Shown here in pieces: positions 8,603 through 17,791 of a stretch of DNA of 64,000 nt. The notes below the pieces were generated by a model, which did not search any database, was not told where the DNA came from, and saw nothing but the letters and a program-made list of their open reading frames with translations. The number at the start of each line of letters is the position of its first letter. The stretch's first letter is position 1. The translations under genes were made by a program, and so were the position numbers. Source of the DNA: Mesorhizobium sp. (GTDB lineage Bacteria; Pseudomonadota; Alphaproteobacteria; Rhizobiales; Rhizobiaceae); contig SAQG01000038.1 of assembly GCA_004020315.1 (NCBI GenBank), positions 1 to 64,000 on the forward strand, in the 5' to 3' direction.

Positions 8603-10375
8603 ATGTTGACTTTACAAAAGCTTACGCGGGCCTCTGTTGTGCTGACCTTTCCGGCGCTCTGCCTCCTGCTACTCGTCTTTGCCATACCGATCGTCCAGCT
8701 CTTCTTCAACAGCATCAACGCCCCCGCGCTCTCCCTCGTCAATTACGTGACGTTCTTCGTGCATCCTGCGAACGTTCGCGTCCTCATCCAGACCATCGAG
8801 GTAAGCATCGTAGCCACGGTCATCTGCGCTATCATCGGCTACCCGACGGCCTACCTGATCACGGCTGCTTCGAAGCAGGTCCGGTCTGTCTTGGTCATCC
8901 TCGTCCTGATCCCGTATCTCACGAGCTCGCTGGCCCGAACCTACGCCTGGGTCATGATCCTAGGTGACCGCGGCCTTATCAATAACCTGCTGCTCGATCT
9001 GCGCGTCATCACCAGTCCTCTGCCTCTGATTTACAACCGTATGGCCATGTATATCGGCATGGTCCACATCATGTTGCCGATCATGATCCTGCCGCTAGTG
9101 AGCGTGATGCTCGGCATCGATAAGTCGCAAGTGGCAGCCGCGCGCAGCATGGGCGCGCGTCCGTTCTCGGCCTTCTGGCGCGTGTTCTTACCGCTCAGTC
9201 TGCCCGGCTTACGCAGTGGTGCGTTGCTCGTCTTCATCCTGAGCCTCGGATTCTACATCACGCCCGCAGCCCTTGGTGGCCTGCGCGATGCCATGCTCTC
9301 GACTTTCATCGCGGCTGAGGTGCAAAGCTCATTCAATCTCGGCCGGATAGGGGCAGCGTCATTTATTCTCCTCGCGATCGCGATGACGGTGCTCGCCGTC
9401 CTCAGACTCAATCCGGCCGGCCCCAAAGGCAATGCTGCGTCGGATCGGCGAAACCGTTTTCCCGCAGCGGGGGCCTTGGTGCGACATCTCACTGAGCTCG
9501 GCACGCTTCGGCGGGCGCGTCGCTGGAACATGCATCTTTACCGCGCTGGCGACGCCACCCATGTGTGGAGGTTCATAGGGATCACGGTAGTCATATTCAC
9601 CCTACTCTTTCTCCTCTTCCCGGGCGTGGTGGTGATCATCGTGTCTTTTAGCGCCGGAACGCAGTTGGAATTCCCTCCATCCGGCTTTTCCGTGCAATGG
9701 TATCGTTCGTTTTTTGCCGATCCGTCGTGGAACCGGGCCGCGCTGAGCAGTTTCGAAATTGCAATCTCGGTAACCATAATCTCGACCATACTCGGTACGC
9801 TGGCCGCCTATGGACTCAGTCGCAGCGCGCCAATGCTGCGCAACGTGCTCACGTTGGTCCTCCTAGCACCGATCACCTTTCCGGTGATCGTGGTCGGCAT
9901 CGCAGCCTACCTTGGTCTGGTATCCTTCGGCCTAGTCGGATCGAAGACAGGCATCGTCTTGGCGCACAGCATTGGCGCTATGAGCTATGTCGTAGTTGTC
10001 GTCGCGGCAACGCTGGCCAACTTTGACACTAGTCTTGAGCAAGCCGCTAAGAGCATGCGGGCCGGGCCGTTCCGGACATTCATGAGGGTGACTCTGCCTT
10101 TGATCCGGCCAGGCATCCTCGGCGGGGCGGTTTTTGCGTTCCTCCATTCGTTCGACGAAGTGGTCATATCCTTGCTCGTCAGCGGTCTATCCATACGCAC
10201 GCTTCCCTTAAAGATGTGGGAAAACATCCGGCATGAAATCGACCCCACCGTCGCCGCGGTGGCGTCGCTGCTGATGCTTCTGCCCGTGCTCTGGCTCGTC
10301 GCCATGTACTTCATCTGGTGGCGGTCAAGATCCAGAATGCAAGCTGCCTCAGCCCGCATGCTCGCCGCGGTCTGA
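8603..10375 (+). CDS. Fused two-domain ABC permease (PotB-PotC type)
   Basis: 590 residues containing two complete permease domains in one chain, each with about six membrane helices. Each domain has an EAA-type coupling loop: AARSMGARPFSAFWRVFLPL in the first half and AAKSMRAGPFRTFMRVTLPL in the second. Polyamine-type importers normally use two separate permeases; fused forms are known in the related iron(III) family. The two halves are joined by a polar linker of roughly 50 residues near positions 285-335. A GTG at 8582 overlaps the ATPase stop, but AGGGGAC at 8590-8596 favours the ATG at 8603. Confidence 0.88.
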   Translation: MLTLQKLTRASVVLTFPALCLLLLVFAIPIVQLFFNSINAPALSLVNYVTFFVHPANVRVLIQTIEVSIVATVICAIIGYPTAYLITAASKQVRSVLVILVLIPYLTSSLARTYAWVMILGDRGLINNLLLDLRVITSPLPLIYNRMAMYIGMVHIMLPIMILPLVSVMLGIDKSQVAAARSMGARPFSAFWRVFLPLSLPGLRSGALLVFILSLGFYITPAALGGLRDAMLSTFIAAEVQSSFNLGRIGAASFILLAIAMTVLAVLRLNPAGPKGNAASDRRNRFPAAGALVRHLTELGTLRRARRWNMHLYRAGDATHVWRFIGITVVIFTLLFLLFPGVVVIIVSFSAGTQLEFPPSGFSVQWYRSFFADPSWNRAALSSFEIAISVTIISTILGTLAAYGLSRSAPMLRNVLTLVLLAPITFPVIVVGIAAYLGLVSFGLVGSKTGIVLAHSIGAMSYVVVVVAATLANFDTSLEQAAKSMRAGPFRTFMRVTLPLIRPGILGGAVFAFLHSFDEVVISLLVSGLSIRTLPLKMWENIRHEIDPTVAAVASLLMLLPVLWLVAMYFIWWRSRSRMQAASARMLAAV

Positions 10376-10497
10376 ATCCGCACTACTCGTTAGGGCTCCC
10401 GGGCAGTGCCAGCGTGTCAACCGCACGGCATGTTACGCGCCTTGGGGCCGCGGTCACTCTGCGCCTGACCATTCAGAACTCTATAGGAAGAAACACG

Positions 10498-12204
10498 ATG
10501 ACAGAAATCGAACCTACCGTTGCCGTAACAATCGCCCGTGCGTTGTCGCGCCACGGCGTGAAGTTCATATTCGGTCAGAGCCTTCCTTCCGCCGTGATCC
10601 TCGCTGCGGAGGAAATCGGAATCCGTCAAATCGCCTACCGCCAGGAGAATATGGGTGGTGCGATGGCCGATGGTTTCGCGAGGGCCTCGGGACAGGTCGC
10701 GGTGGTCACCGCCCAGAACGGTCCAGCAGCGGCACTGCTCGTTGCACCGCTGGCCGAGGCCCTGAAGGCCAGCATCCCCGTGGTGGCTCTCATTCAGGAG
10801 GTAGAGCGACTGCAGGTGGATAAGAATGCCTTTCAGGAACTCGATCACCTGGCGCTTTTCGCATCCTGCGCCAAGTGGACGCGCCGTATTGGCACCGCGG
10901 ATCGGGTTGACGACTACGTGGACGCCGCGTTCGTGGCTGCGGCGAGTGGCCGGCCGGGGCCTGCCGTCCTTTTACTGCCGGCTGACCTGCTCCGCGAGAC
11001 AGCCCAGCCCAGCGCCCACAAGCGCGAGGCATGCCTCAGCGCCTGGCCCCTCGACCGGACCCGGCCGTCGGATGCCAGCATTGCCGAAGCGGCTTTCCTA
11101 ATCGCGAAAGCCCATTGCCCGGTGGTCATGGCGGGTGGGGGCGCCCTTTCCACCGGCGCGCCATCGGCTCTGGCGAACCTTCAGGAATTTGCCTCGCTCC
11201 CTGTATTCACGACGAACATGGGGAAGGGTGCCGTCAATGAATTCCACCCCCTTTCATTCGGCGTGCTCGGATCCCTCGTAGGGCCAACATCGCTTGGCCG
11301 CTTCACGCGGAGCTTGGTCGAGGATGCCGACCTGATCCTGCAAGTTGGAACACGAAACAACCAGAACGGCACCGACAGCTGGCGCCTCATTCGTCCGGGT
11401 ACAAGGATCATCCAGATCGACCTTGACCCGCAGGAGATCGGGCGCAACTACGAGGCAGTCCGCCTCGTCGGGGATGCAGCAGAAACCCTCAAAGCACTCA
11501 CGCAGGCCCTCAAGACCCAAGATCTCAAGGCAAGGTCACAGGCGCGCCCCGGTCTGGCCGAGCGGATTGCCGATGCCTGGCGCCAGTTCGAGACGGTCAG
11601 GGCACCCCTTCTAAAGCAGGCAACCGGAGGGATCAGGCCAGAACGCGTGATGGCGGAACTGCAGAATCTGCTCCAGCCAGAGATGATCATCACTGCTGAT
11701 GCAAGCTACTCATCGATGTGGGTCGTCGGTCATCTGCGAGCGCCACGGGAAGGGACGCGCTTCCTCACACCCCGTGGGCTCGCCGGGCTCGGATGGGGCC
11801 TTCCGCTCGCCATTGGAGCAAAAGTCGCGCGGCCTTCGGCACCTGTTGTGGCGCTTGTCGGTGACGGCGGCTTTGCCCATTCCTGGGCCGAATTGGAGAC
11901 GATGGTCCGCATGGGAATTCCGGTGACGGTCGTCGTCCTGAACAACGGCATCCTCGGCTTCCAGAAGGACGCAGAAACCGTGAAGTTTGGGGCCTATACC
12001 ACAGCCTGCCATTTTGCAGCGGTTGATCACGCGGCGATTGCGCGCGCCTGTGGCTGCGAAGGGATAAGAGTCGAGGACGCTGCGGCTCTGCCGGAGGTCC
12101 TCAAGCGAGCCCTCGTCGCCGAGCGGCCGACACTCATCGAGGTGATGACGGATCCCGATGCGCATCCTCCGATTTCGCTGTTTGCCGGGACCCTGGATCA
12201 CTGA
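10498..12204 (+). CDS. Thiamine diphosphate enzyme, acetolactate-synthase-like large subunit
   Basis: 568 residues with the three domains of the ThDP decarboxylase family: an N-terminal PYR domain with the catalytic Glu in YRQENMGGAMADG, a middle FAD/NAD-like domain, and a C-terminal PP domain with the cofactor motif GDGGFAHSWAELE ending in VVLNNGILG. It could be an acetolactate synthase catalytic chain, but no regulatory subunit is adjacent. In this catabolic setting a carboligase or 2-oxoacid decarboxylase role is as likely. The frame is open much further upstream, but the ATG at 10498 has AGGAAG eight bases ahead and starts at the family's usual N-terminus. It lies in a run with the cyclase and SDR genes. 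Confidence 0.85.
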   Translation: MTEIEPTVAVTIARALSRHGVKFIFGQSLPSAVILAAEEIGIRQIAYRQENMGGAMADGFARASGQVAVVTAQNGPAAALLVAPLAEALKASIPVVALIQEVERLQVDKNAFQELDHLALFASCAKWTRRIGTADRVDDYVDAAFVAAASGRPGPAVLLLPADLLRETAQPSAHKREACLSAWPLDRTRPSDASIAEAAFLIAKAHCPVVMAGGGALSTGAPSALANLQEFASLPVFTTNMGKGAVNEFHPLSFGVLGSLVGPTSLGRFTRSLVEDADLILQVGTRNNQNGTDSWRLIRPGTRIIQIDLDPQEIGRNYEAVRLVGDAAETLKALTQALKTQDLKARSQARPGLAERIADAWRQFETVRAPLLKQATGGIRPERVMAELQNLLQPEMIITADASYSSMWVVGHLRAPREGTRFLTPRGLAGLGWGLPLAIGAKVARPSAPVVALVGDGGFAHSWAELETMVRMGIPVTVVVLNNGILGFQKDAETVKFGAYTTACHFAAVDHAAIARACGCEGIRVEDAAALPEVLKRALVAERPTLIEVMTDPDAHPPISLFAGTLDH

Positions 12205-12219
12205 GCGGAATGGCGTTAC

Positions 12220-13242
12220 GTGGGCAACCGATGGAACAATAAGCCGGAAGGCGCAAACTGGGGCCTGTTCGGCGCCGACGACGAAGTCGGGCGCCTCAAC
12301 CTGATCACGGATGACATCCGACTGAAAGCGGCCGCCGAGATCAGGACCGGCCGGGCTTTCTGCCTCAGCTTGCCACTGGATCTCCCCGGCGGGACTGCGC
12401 TCAATCCGAACCGCAAGCCGCCGCGTCGTCATGTGGCGATACGCAAGCAGGGACTGCCGGCGGTGAACTATCCCCTATATCTGGAGAATACTCATTACAT
12501 TGACGCGTCCTGCGATGACAGCGTGACACTATTCACACAATATTCGACGCAGTGGGACGCCCTTAGCCACATCGGGCAGCATTTCAACACCGACGATGAC
12601 GGCACCGCTGAGATCGTCTATTATAATGGCTTCAGGGGCGGCACGGATGTTCTTGGACCCGATGCCGAAGGCGGAGCTCGCGCGCGCCGATTAGGCATCG
12701 ACAAGTTCGCCGAGACCTGCGTCCAAGGTTGGGGCGTGCTGCTTGACCTAGGCAGGATCTATGGACGGGACCGAACCCTGGTCGGCTACGATGCCCTAGT
12801 GCGTGCTATGCAGACTCAGTCCGTTGAAGTCGAGGCGGGCGACATACTGTGCGTTCACACCGGATTCGCCAAACTTGTTGTCGACATGGACGGCAGCCCG
12901 GATCCGCGTGTTCTGCACAATGCCTGCGCCGTACTAGAGGGGCGGGACGACAGGCTGCTCCGGTGGATCGACGACTGCGGTATCGCCGCGCTGGTTGCCG
13001 ACAACTTCGCGGTGGAGGCGTATCCGAATCGCGTACCGGACGGCTGCGACCACTGCGCCGGCCTGCCGCTGCACCAGCATTGTCTATTCAAGCTTGGCCT
13101 TCCCCTTGACGAGCTCTGGTATCTATCGGACTTGGCTGCGTGGCTAAGAGATCATAACCGTAGCCGGTTTTTCCTTACCGCCCCGCCTCTGCGCCTGCCC
13201 GGCTCGTTCGGCTTGCCGCTGACACCCGTCGCCACAGTGTAG
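12220..13242 (+). CDS. Cyclase-family hydrolase (kynurenine-formamidase fold)
   Basis: 340 residues of the metal-dependent cyclase family (PF04199). The usual HxGTHxDxPxH metal motif appears in the variant form QWDALSHIGQHF, which is common in the longer subgroup that includes isatin-hydrolase-like and uncharacterised enzymes. A second conserved block is GDILCVHTGF. These enzymes hydrolyse formamides, lactones or cyclic amides. The start is a GTG only 15 bp after the ThDP gene stop, so the two are co-transcribed and likely act in one pathway. The real substrate is unknown. Confidence 0.82.
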   Translation: MGNRWNNKPEGANWGLFGADDEVGRLNLITDDIRLKAAAEIRTGRAFCLSLPLDLPGGTALNPNRKPPRRHVAIRKQGLPAVNYPLYLENTHYIDASCDDSVTLFTQYSTQWDALSHIGQHFNTDDDGTAEIVYYNGFRGGTDVLGPDAEGGARARRLGIDKFAETCVQGWGVLLDLGRIYGRDRTLVGYDALVRAMQTQSVEVEAGDILCVHTGFAKLVVDMDGSPDPRVLHNACAVLEGRDDRLLRWIDDCGIAALVADNFAVEAYPNRVPDGCDHCAGLPLHQHCLFKLGLPLDELWYLSDLAAWLRDHNRSRFFLTAPPLRLPGSFGLPLTPVATV

Positions 13243-13254
13243 GAGAAGTAGGTC

Positions 13255-14040
13255 GTGGACCAGGTTTCGCACGCGACCGCATTCGCCGGCAAGGTGGCTC
13301 TGGTGACAGGCGCCGCGCGGGGCATCGGACTTTCGATCGCCACCCGGTTTCTCAACGCCGGCGCCAATGTTGTGCTGGCGGACCTCTCCGAGAGTGACCT
13401 GAACGCCAGCATTTCGACCCTGTCTTCGGACTGTACTGGGCGGGCCTTGGCGGTGCGCGTTGATGTGTCCACAGACGCTGATGTCACGCGAATGGTCCAG
13501 GCTACATCGGCTCGATTCGGGCGGGTCGACATCCTGGTCAACAACGCGGGAATCTCTCCGAAACACGGCGGACGGAAGGCAACGGTTGAGGAGATGCTCG
13601 CCGTGGAGTGGCGTCAGGTTCTCGAAGTAAATCTGACAGGCGCCTTCCTCTGCTGCCGGGCTTGTCTTCCCCACATGCGGGCGGCGAAATGGGGCCGGAT
13701 CATCAACATCGCATCGGTGGCCGGCCGAACGAAAACCGAGATTGCAGGAGCACACTATGCCGCGTCAAAGGCCGGCATGATGGCCCTTGCCCGCACCCTT
13801 GCGGTTGAAGTCGGCTCAGCGAACATCACGGTGAATTCCATTGCGCCGGGTCGCATCGAAACTCCGATGGCTGCCGCGGCTGGTGCCGAACTTAACCAGG
13901 CCTACGTCGCCAGCATTCCTGTCGGCCGACTGGGCACCGGTGACGACATCGCCGCTGCGGTCGCCTACCTGGCATCTGAAGACGCTGCCTTCCTCACGGG
14001 TGTCACGCTCGACGTTAACGGCGGCTCATTCATGATCTGA
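13255..14040 (+). CDS. SDR-family oxidoreductase (FabG-like)
   Basis: 261 residues of a classical short-chain dehydrogenase: cofactor glycine motif TGAARGIG near residue 20, NNAG, the catalytic Ser in NIASVAG, the YxxxK pair in YAASKAG, and the C-terminal FLTGVTLDVNGG. It uses NAD(P)H to interconvert an alcohol and a ketone. GTG start with AGGAGAAG about ten bases ahead and only 12 bp after the cyclase gene. With the cyclase and ThDP enzyme it forms a short catabolic operon whose next member, an aldehyde dehydrogenase, is broken. Confidence 0.9.
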   Translation: MDQVSHATAFAGKVALVTGAARGIGLSIATRFLNAGANVVLADLSESDLNASISTLSSDCTGRALAVRVDVSTDADVTRMVQATSARFGRVDILVNNAGISPKHGGRKATVEEMLAVEWRQVLEVNLTGAFLCCRACLPHMRAAKWGRIINIASVAGRTKTEIAGAHYAASKAGMMALARTLAVEVGSANITVNSIAPGRIETPMAAAAGAELNQAYVASIPVGRLGTGDDIAAAVAYLASEDAAFLTGVTLDVNGGSFMI

Positions 14041-14089
14041 TCCGCCTGGCGGCTGAATACTTACAAGACTTGAAAGTGGAGCTCTGGGT

Positions 14090-15545
14090 ATGGGTGTACT
14101 TACCATGATGCCGGAGGGACTGGCCGTTCCTTCTCTTCTGATCGAACGCGCCTATGTCGCCGGCGAATGGATTTCGGGCGGACGTCGCTTTGACATGACC
14201 AATCCCCTCGACCGGCGCGGTCGTTTCGTCGGTCCCCGATGTCGGAAGGGATACGGTGGAGCAGGCCATCGACCCCGCGCACCGCGCGTAACGGGAATGG
14301 ACCCGACGCACAGGCAAGGAGAGAGCTGGGGTCCTGCGCGCCCTCCATGACCTCATGGTCGCGAATGCCAACGATCTCGCGGCCGTCCTCACCGCCGAGA
14401 TGGGCAAACCGTTCGCCGAAGCGCGCAGCGAGATCCTGTACGGCGCGTCCTACGTCGAGTGGTTCGCCGAGGAAGCAAGCGTCCTACGGCGACGTCATTC
14501 CCGGACATCAGGACGACAAGCGCATTATGGTAATACGCCAGCCGGTCGGCGTGGTCGGTGCGATCACCCCGTGGAACTCCCCGGATGAGATGCTAGCGAG
14601 GAAGGTGGCGCCAGCGCTTGCTGCGGCTGCGCCATCGTCTCCAAGCCCGCCGCCCAGACACCGCTCTCGGCGCTGGCACTGGCGCTGCTCGCCGAGCGCG
14701 CGGGACTGCCGGGCGGACTGTTCTCGGTGATCACTTCGAAGGACGCGGTCATGGTGGGCAAGGCGTTCTGCGAGAACACCAAGGTTCGCAAGATCACGTT
14801 CACAGGCTCTATGCAGGTTGGCCGCACGCTGATGCGGCAGGCTTCCGGCCGGATCAAGAACCTTGGCCTCGAACTCGGCGGCAACGCCCCTTTCATCGTC
14901 TTCAACGACGCGGACCTGGATGCTGCCGTCGAAGGCGCGATCCTGTCGAAACTCCGCAATGCCGGGCAGACCTGTGTGTGCGCCAACCGCCTCTACGTGC
15001 AGTCCGGGATCAATGATGCCGCCGCGGCGGCGTTGACGAAGCGCGTCAGGAGCCTCAAGGTCGGCGACGGCTTCGAGAAAAGCGTGGCGATCGGACCGCT
15101 CATCGAGGAGAAGGCCGCCGCCAAGTGAAGGAGCACATTGCCGACGCATGTGCAATGGGTGCTCAAGTCGTCGCCGGCGGCGAACCGCACGAAAGAGGTG
15201 GGCTGTTCTTCACGCCGACGATCCTGACCGATGTAACGCAGGAGATGAAGGTCGCGCGCGAAGAGACATTTGGGCCGGTCGCGCCTCTCTTCCGATTTGA
15301 TACGGAAGAAGAGGTCATCAAGCGCGCAAACGCTACCGAGTTCGGTCTCGCGTCCTACATCTACACCCGCGATGCATCCCGGATCTTCCGTGTCTCCGAG
15401 GCGCTGGAATAGGGCATGGTCGTCATCAACACGGGGCTCATCTCCACCGAGGTTGCGCCGTTCGGTGGCATCAAGCAGTCCGGCATCGGCCGCGAAGGTT
15501 CGAGTACGGCCTCGAGGACTACACCGAGTTGAAGTATCTATGCCT
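14090..15545 (+). pseudogene. NAD-dependent aldehyde dehydrogenase (GabD-like), multiply frameshifted
   Basis: A full-length aldehyde dehydrogenase can be pieced together across all three plus frames. Pieces in order: start with AYVAGEWISGGRRFDMTNP (frame of 14090), LTAEMGKPFAEARSEI (frame of 14355), VVGAITPWNSPDEMLARK (frame of 14239), ITFTGS, LELGGNAPFIVF and AGQTCVCANR with the active-site Glu and Cys (frame of 14727), then EETFGPVAPLF (frame of 15125). There is an in-frame TAG at about 15410 and another shift near 15500. At least five lesions make it inactive. It was the last gene of the preceding catabolic operon. Succinate-semialdehyde dehydrogenase is the closest recognisable family. 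Confidence 0.88.
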
Positions 15546-15599
15546 GTCCCTCCAGGATCCCGGGCAGAGAGTTATCTCCTGCACTAAGCCGGGTAGGGA

Positions 15600-15792
15600 C
15601 CGCGTTGCTGCAGGTCATGAGCGGTCTGGATGATCCCAAGCTGTCGACCTCGAGCGCGGGACGCTTGTTGCCGGTCCGGCCGGATTGCGTCTCCTCGAAG
15701 ATCTACTCGCAGCCGGCGCGCATCAGAGCATCAGAGCATTGCAGGTCCAAGTTCTGGCCGTCGAAACGTGCGCGTAGCCGATCTGCATGTCC
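15600..15792 (-). pseudogene. Serine recombinase (resolvase) N-terminal remnant
   Basis: Read on the minus strand from about 15792: MQIGYAHVST, containing the catalytic-Ser motif of resolvases, then after a frameshift GQNLDLQCSDALMRAGCE, a stop codon, and IFEETQSGRTGNKRPAL. This is the start of a Tn3/Hin-type resolvase catalytic domain, cut off after about 65 residues. Its helix-turn-helix end is missing. It is a relic of a transposon or integrative element next to the broken dehydrogenase. Confidence 0.7.
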
Positions 15793-16111
15793 GGATTGAA
15801 TTACAGAATTACAGAATCGATTCCGTAAGAGCTCACGTCCGGACATACAGACGTTATTTCGGCCGGATGCCGCCAACGCGCATGACGCTCCGCAGATGCC
15901 GGGAAACGGTCGCTATGCAGATATGCGGCTGGTTTGCTGCGTGAAGACAGCCGCGACGTCGCCGGGAAAGCCATCTGGCCTCACGATGGTGCCGCCTGCA
16001 TTCGATATTTGACCGGCCGGCACAAGTGCGATCACATGGGCACGTGACCACCCGCAAGGGCGGCGCTGCCTCCGATGATGATGATATAGAATACTGCTCG
16101 AGGTTCCCCGC
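15793..16111. other. Intergenic stretch, no gene recognised
   Basis: About 320 bp between the resolvase scrap and the racemase gene. No coding signal is recognisable. GAGG at about 16100 may serve the GTG at 16112. Confidence 0.4.
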
Positions 16112-17011
16112 GTGACATCACATAGACCTCCTGCCTCCTTAGGCTTTCTCGAGCTTGAGCGCGGGCTCGCGCCGGGCGAGAAACCTCCGCAAACGTATCC
16201 CGGTTCCCTGCTCAATCCAGATACTTACGACTTTCCGATCATCATCGAGACAGTGGAGGGTGCTTGGGCGGATCGCGTCATCCGAGGCGATCCGTCGCTT
16301 GAACCGGCCTACGTCACGTCAGCGCAACGCTTGGTCGAACGGGGCGCCGTTGCCGTGATCGCCAACTGTGGGTTCGCCATCCGACATCAGGCAGCGGTGG
16401 CCGCGTCGGTGAACGTACCCGTGGCGCTGTCAAGTCTCCTGCTTATACCGACCCTGCTACGTCAGCTTCCACCCGGCGCCAAGCTCGCGGTACTGACTGC
16501 CGATTCCACGCATTGCAGCGAAGGCCTATTCGGGATCGACGACCCGGCCGAGCGTGCGCGGATAGTGGTCGGCGGTATCGAAGGTGGAAAGCTCCTGGAT
16601 AACGAAATGCAGCGCCCGCCGCGGCGCACGCTAGTGTCTGAAATCGAGGACGATGTCACGGCGTGCGTCACGCGACTGAGAAGGAGATATCCGCACATCG
16701 CGGCTTTCCTGTGTGAATGTACCGCATTCCCTCTGGTGTCCCCGATCATACGCCGGTTGACTGGGCTGCCTGTTTTCGACACGGTGATGCTGAGCCGAAT
16801 GTTATTCACCAGCGCGGCGTGGACCGAATCATTCGAAACCAATCAGCGGACCCTCGCAGAAATAGTGAAGGACCGGGATGAAGGCGCTTATCTGGATAGG
16901 CGAGTGAAAGTCTTCACGGCGTCGCGATGGGCACCAGCGGCCGGGTCGCCAGCTCCCTCAAGCGACGCCTGTCAGTCGACGTCGACCATGAGCGATGGCA
17001 AGACATCGTAG
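16112..17011 (+). CDS. Asp/Glu/hydantoin racemase-superfamily protein
   Basis: 299 residues. Two conserved cysteine sites of the cofactor-free amino-acid racemase superfamily are visible: ANCGF (Cys86) and LCECTAFP (Cys201 or Cys203), the acid-base pair expected to move a proton at the alpha carbon. Related proteins include aspartate/glutamate racemases, hydantoin racemases and maleate isomerases; the substrate is open. GTG start. The last 30 or so residues are rich in Ser, Ala and Pro and unlike the family, so the C-terminus may be altered by a late frameshift. The racemase stands alone between mobile-element remnants and near a D-Ala-D-Ala-ligase-like gene. Confidence 0.72.
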   Translation: MTSHRPPASLGFLELERGLAPGEKPPQTYPGSLLNPDTYDFPIIIETVEGAWADRVIRGDPSLEPAYVTSAQRLVERGAVAVIANCGFAIRHQAAVAASVNVPVALSSLLLIPTLLRQLPPGAKLAVLTADSTHCSEGLFGIDDPAERARIVVGGIEGGKLLDNEMQRPPRRTLVSEIEDDVTACVTRLRRRYPHIAAFLCECTAFPLVSPIIRRLTGLPVFDTVMLSRMLFTSAAWTESFETNQRTLAEIVKDRDEGAYLDRRVKVFTASRWAPAAGSPAPSSDACQSTSTMSDGKTS

Positions 17012-17224
17012 TTATAGCGTCACCTTTAAGCGTTGGCCGTGCAGGAAAATCTGTCGGGCGAGACGCTGCACATTTGGGGGGAACGGCATGACATCACCCG
17101 CACCCTGATCCTTGTCTGGATTGGCAGAGGCAGGTGGAGTGGTTCGATGAATATACGGCTTCGGCCGCTCTGATCACGGAAATGAGGCGCGAATCGCCGC
17201 AGCTGATCGGCAAGCAGGCTCAGG

Positions 17225-17520
17225 AGCTGGAATTTCTAGGGCGATCACGGCCTGCAACCGAAGGTCAGACGCCGGTTCGTCGCCGCGACCGACAGCATTC
17301 ATAGCAGTCCGATCTACTCCAATCTGGCAAAAGGACATTGTCCCGACCTGCCAACCAACTCTAGGTCGGCGATATCACCTATGCCGCGCTACGGCCCGCT
17401 TCGTCTACGTCGCCGTCATTCTCGACGTCTGGTCGCGCATGATCGTCGGCTACGCCATCGCCCGCGCGATCGATGCCCCCCGACGGTCGCCGTTGCGCCG
17501 CAATCGAGCGCAGAAAGCCG
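17225..17520 (+). pseudogene. IS3-family transposase OrfB remnant
   Basis: Fragments of an IS3-type integrase domain in shifting plus frames: PKVRRRFVAATDS, then DITYAAL, FVYVAVILDVWSRMIVGYAI and AAIERRKPPPG. The block VILDVWSRMIVGYA is characteristic of the rve catalytic core near the second acidic residue. Both ends are missing and frames change several times. The rest of 17012-17791 shows nothing recognisable. Confidence 0.65.
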
Positions 17521-17791
17521 CCGCCAGGCCGCGTCCAGCGGCTCCCGGCCCGCAACGATCGAGGATTAACACATCCGGCAGACGAGCAAAACCGCAGCCC
17601 GATCGGTGTAACCCTAGAGCGCACTCCAGATCGCGGTCAGTTTCTGCAGTCGAGCATTGCGACCAACATCTCATGTCGACCGCCGTCATCACCGCCGCCT
17701 CGCACTCGGCGCAGCACCGAAATCGGTTGGCGACGTCTCGGCTGCCACGCTGATGGGGCACCTAGTGGGCGCCGACTCGACGCGTGACCGG

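Noticed and set aside
11710..12432. 240-codon open frame on the minus strand
   Set aside because: Antisense to the ThDP enzyme and cyclase genes, low-complexity composition, no recognisable domain.
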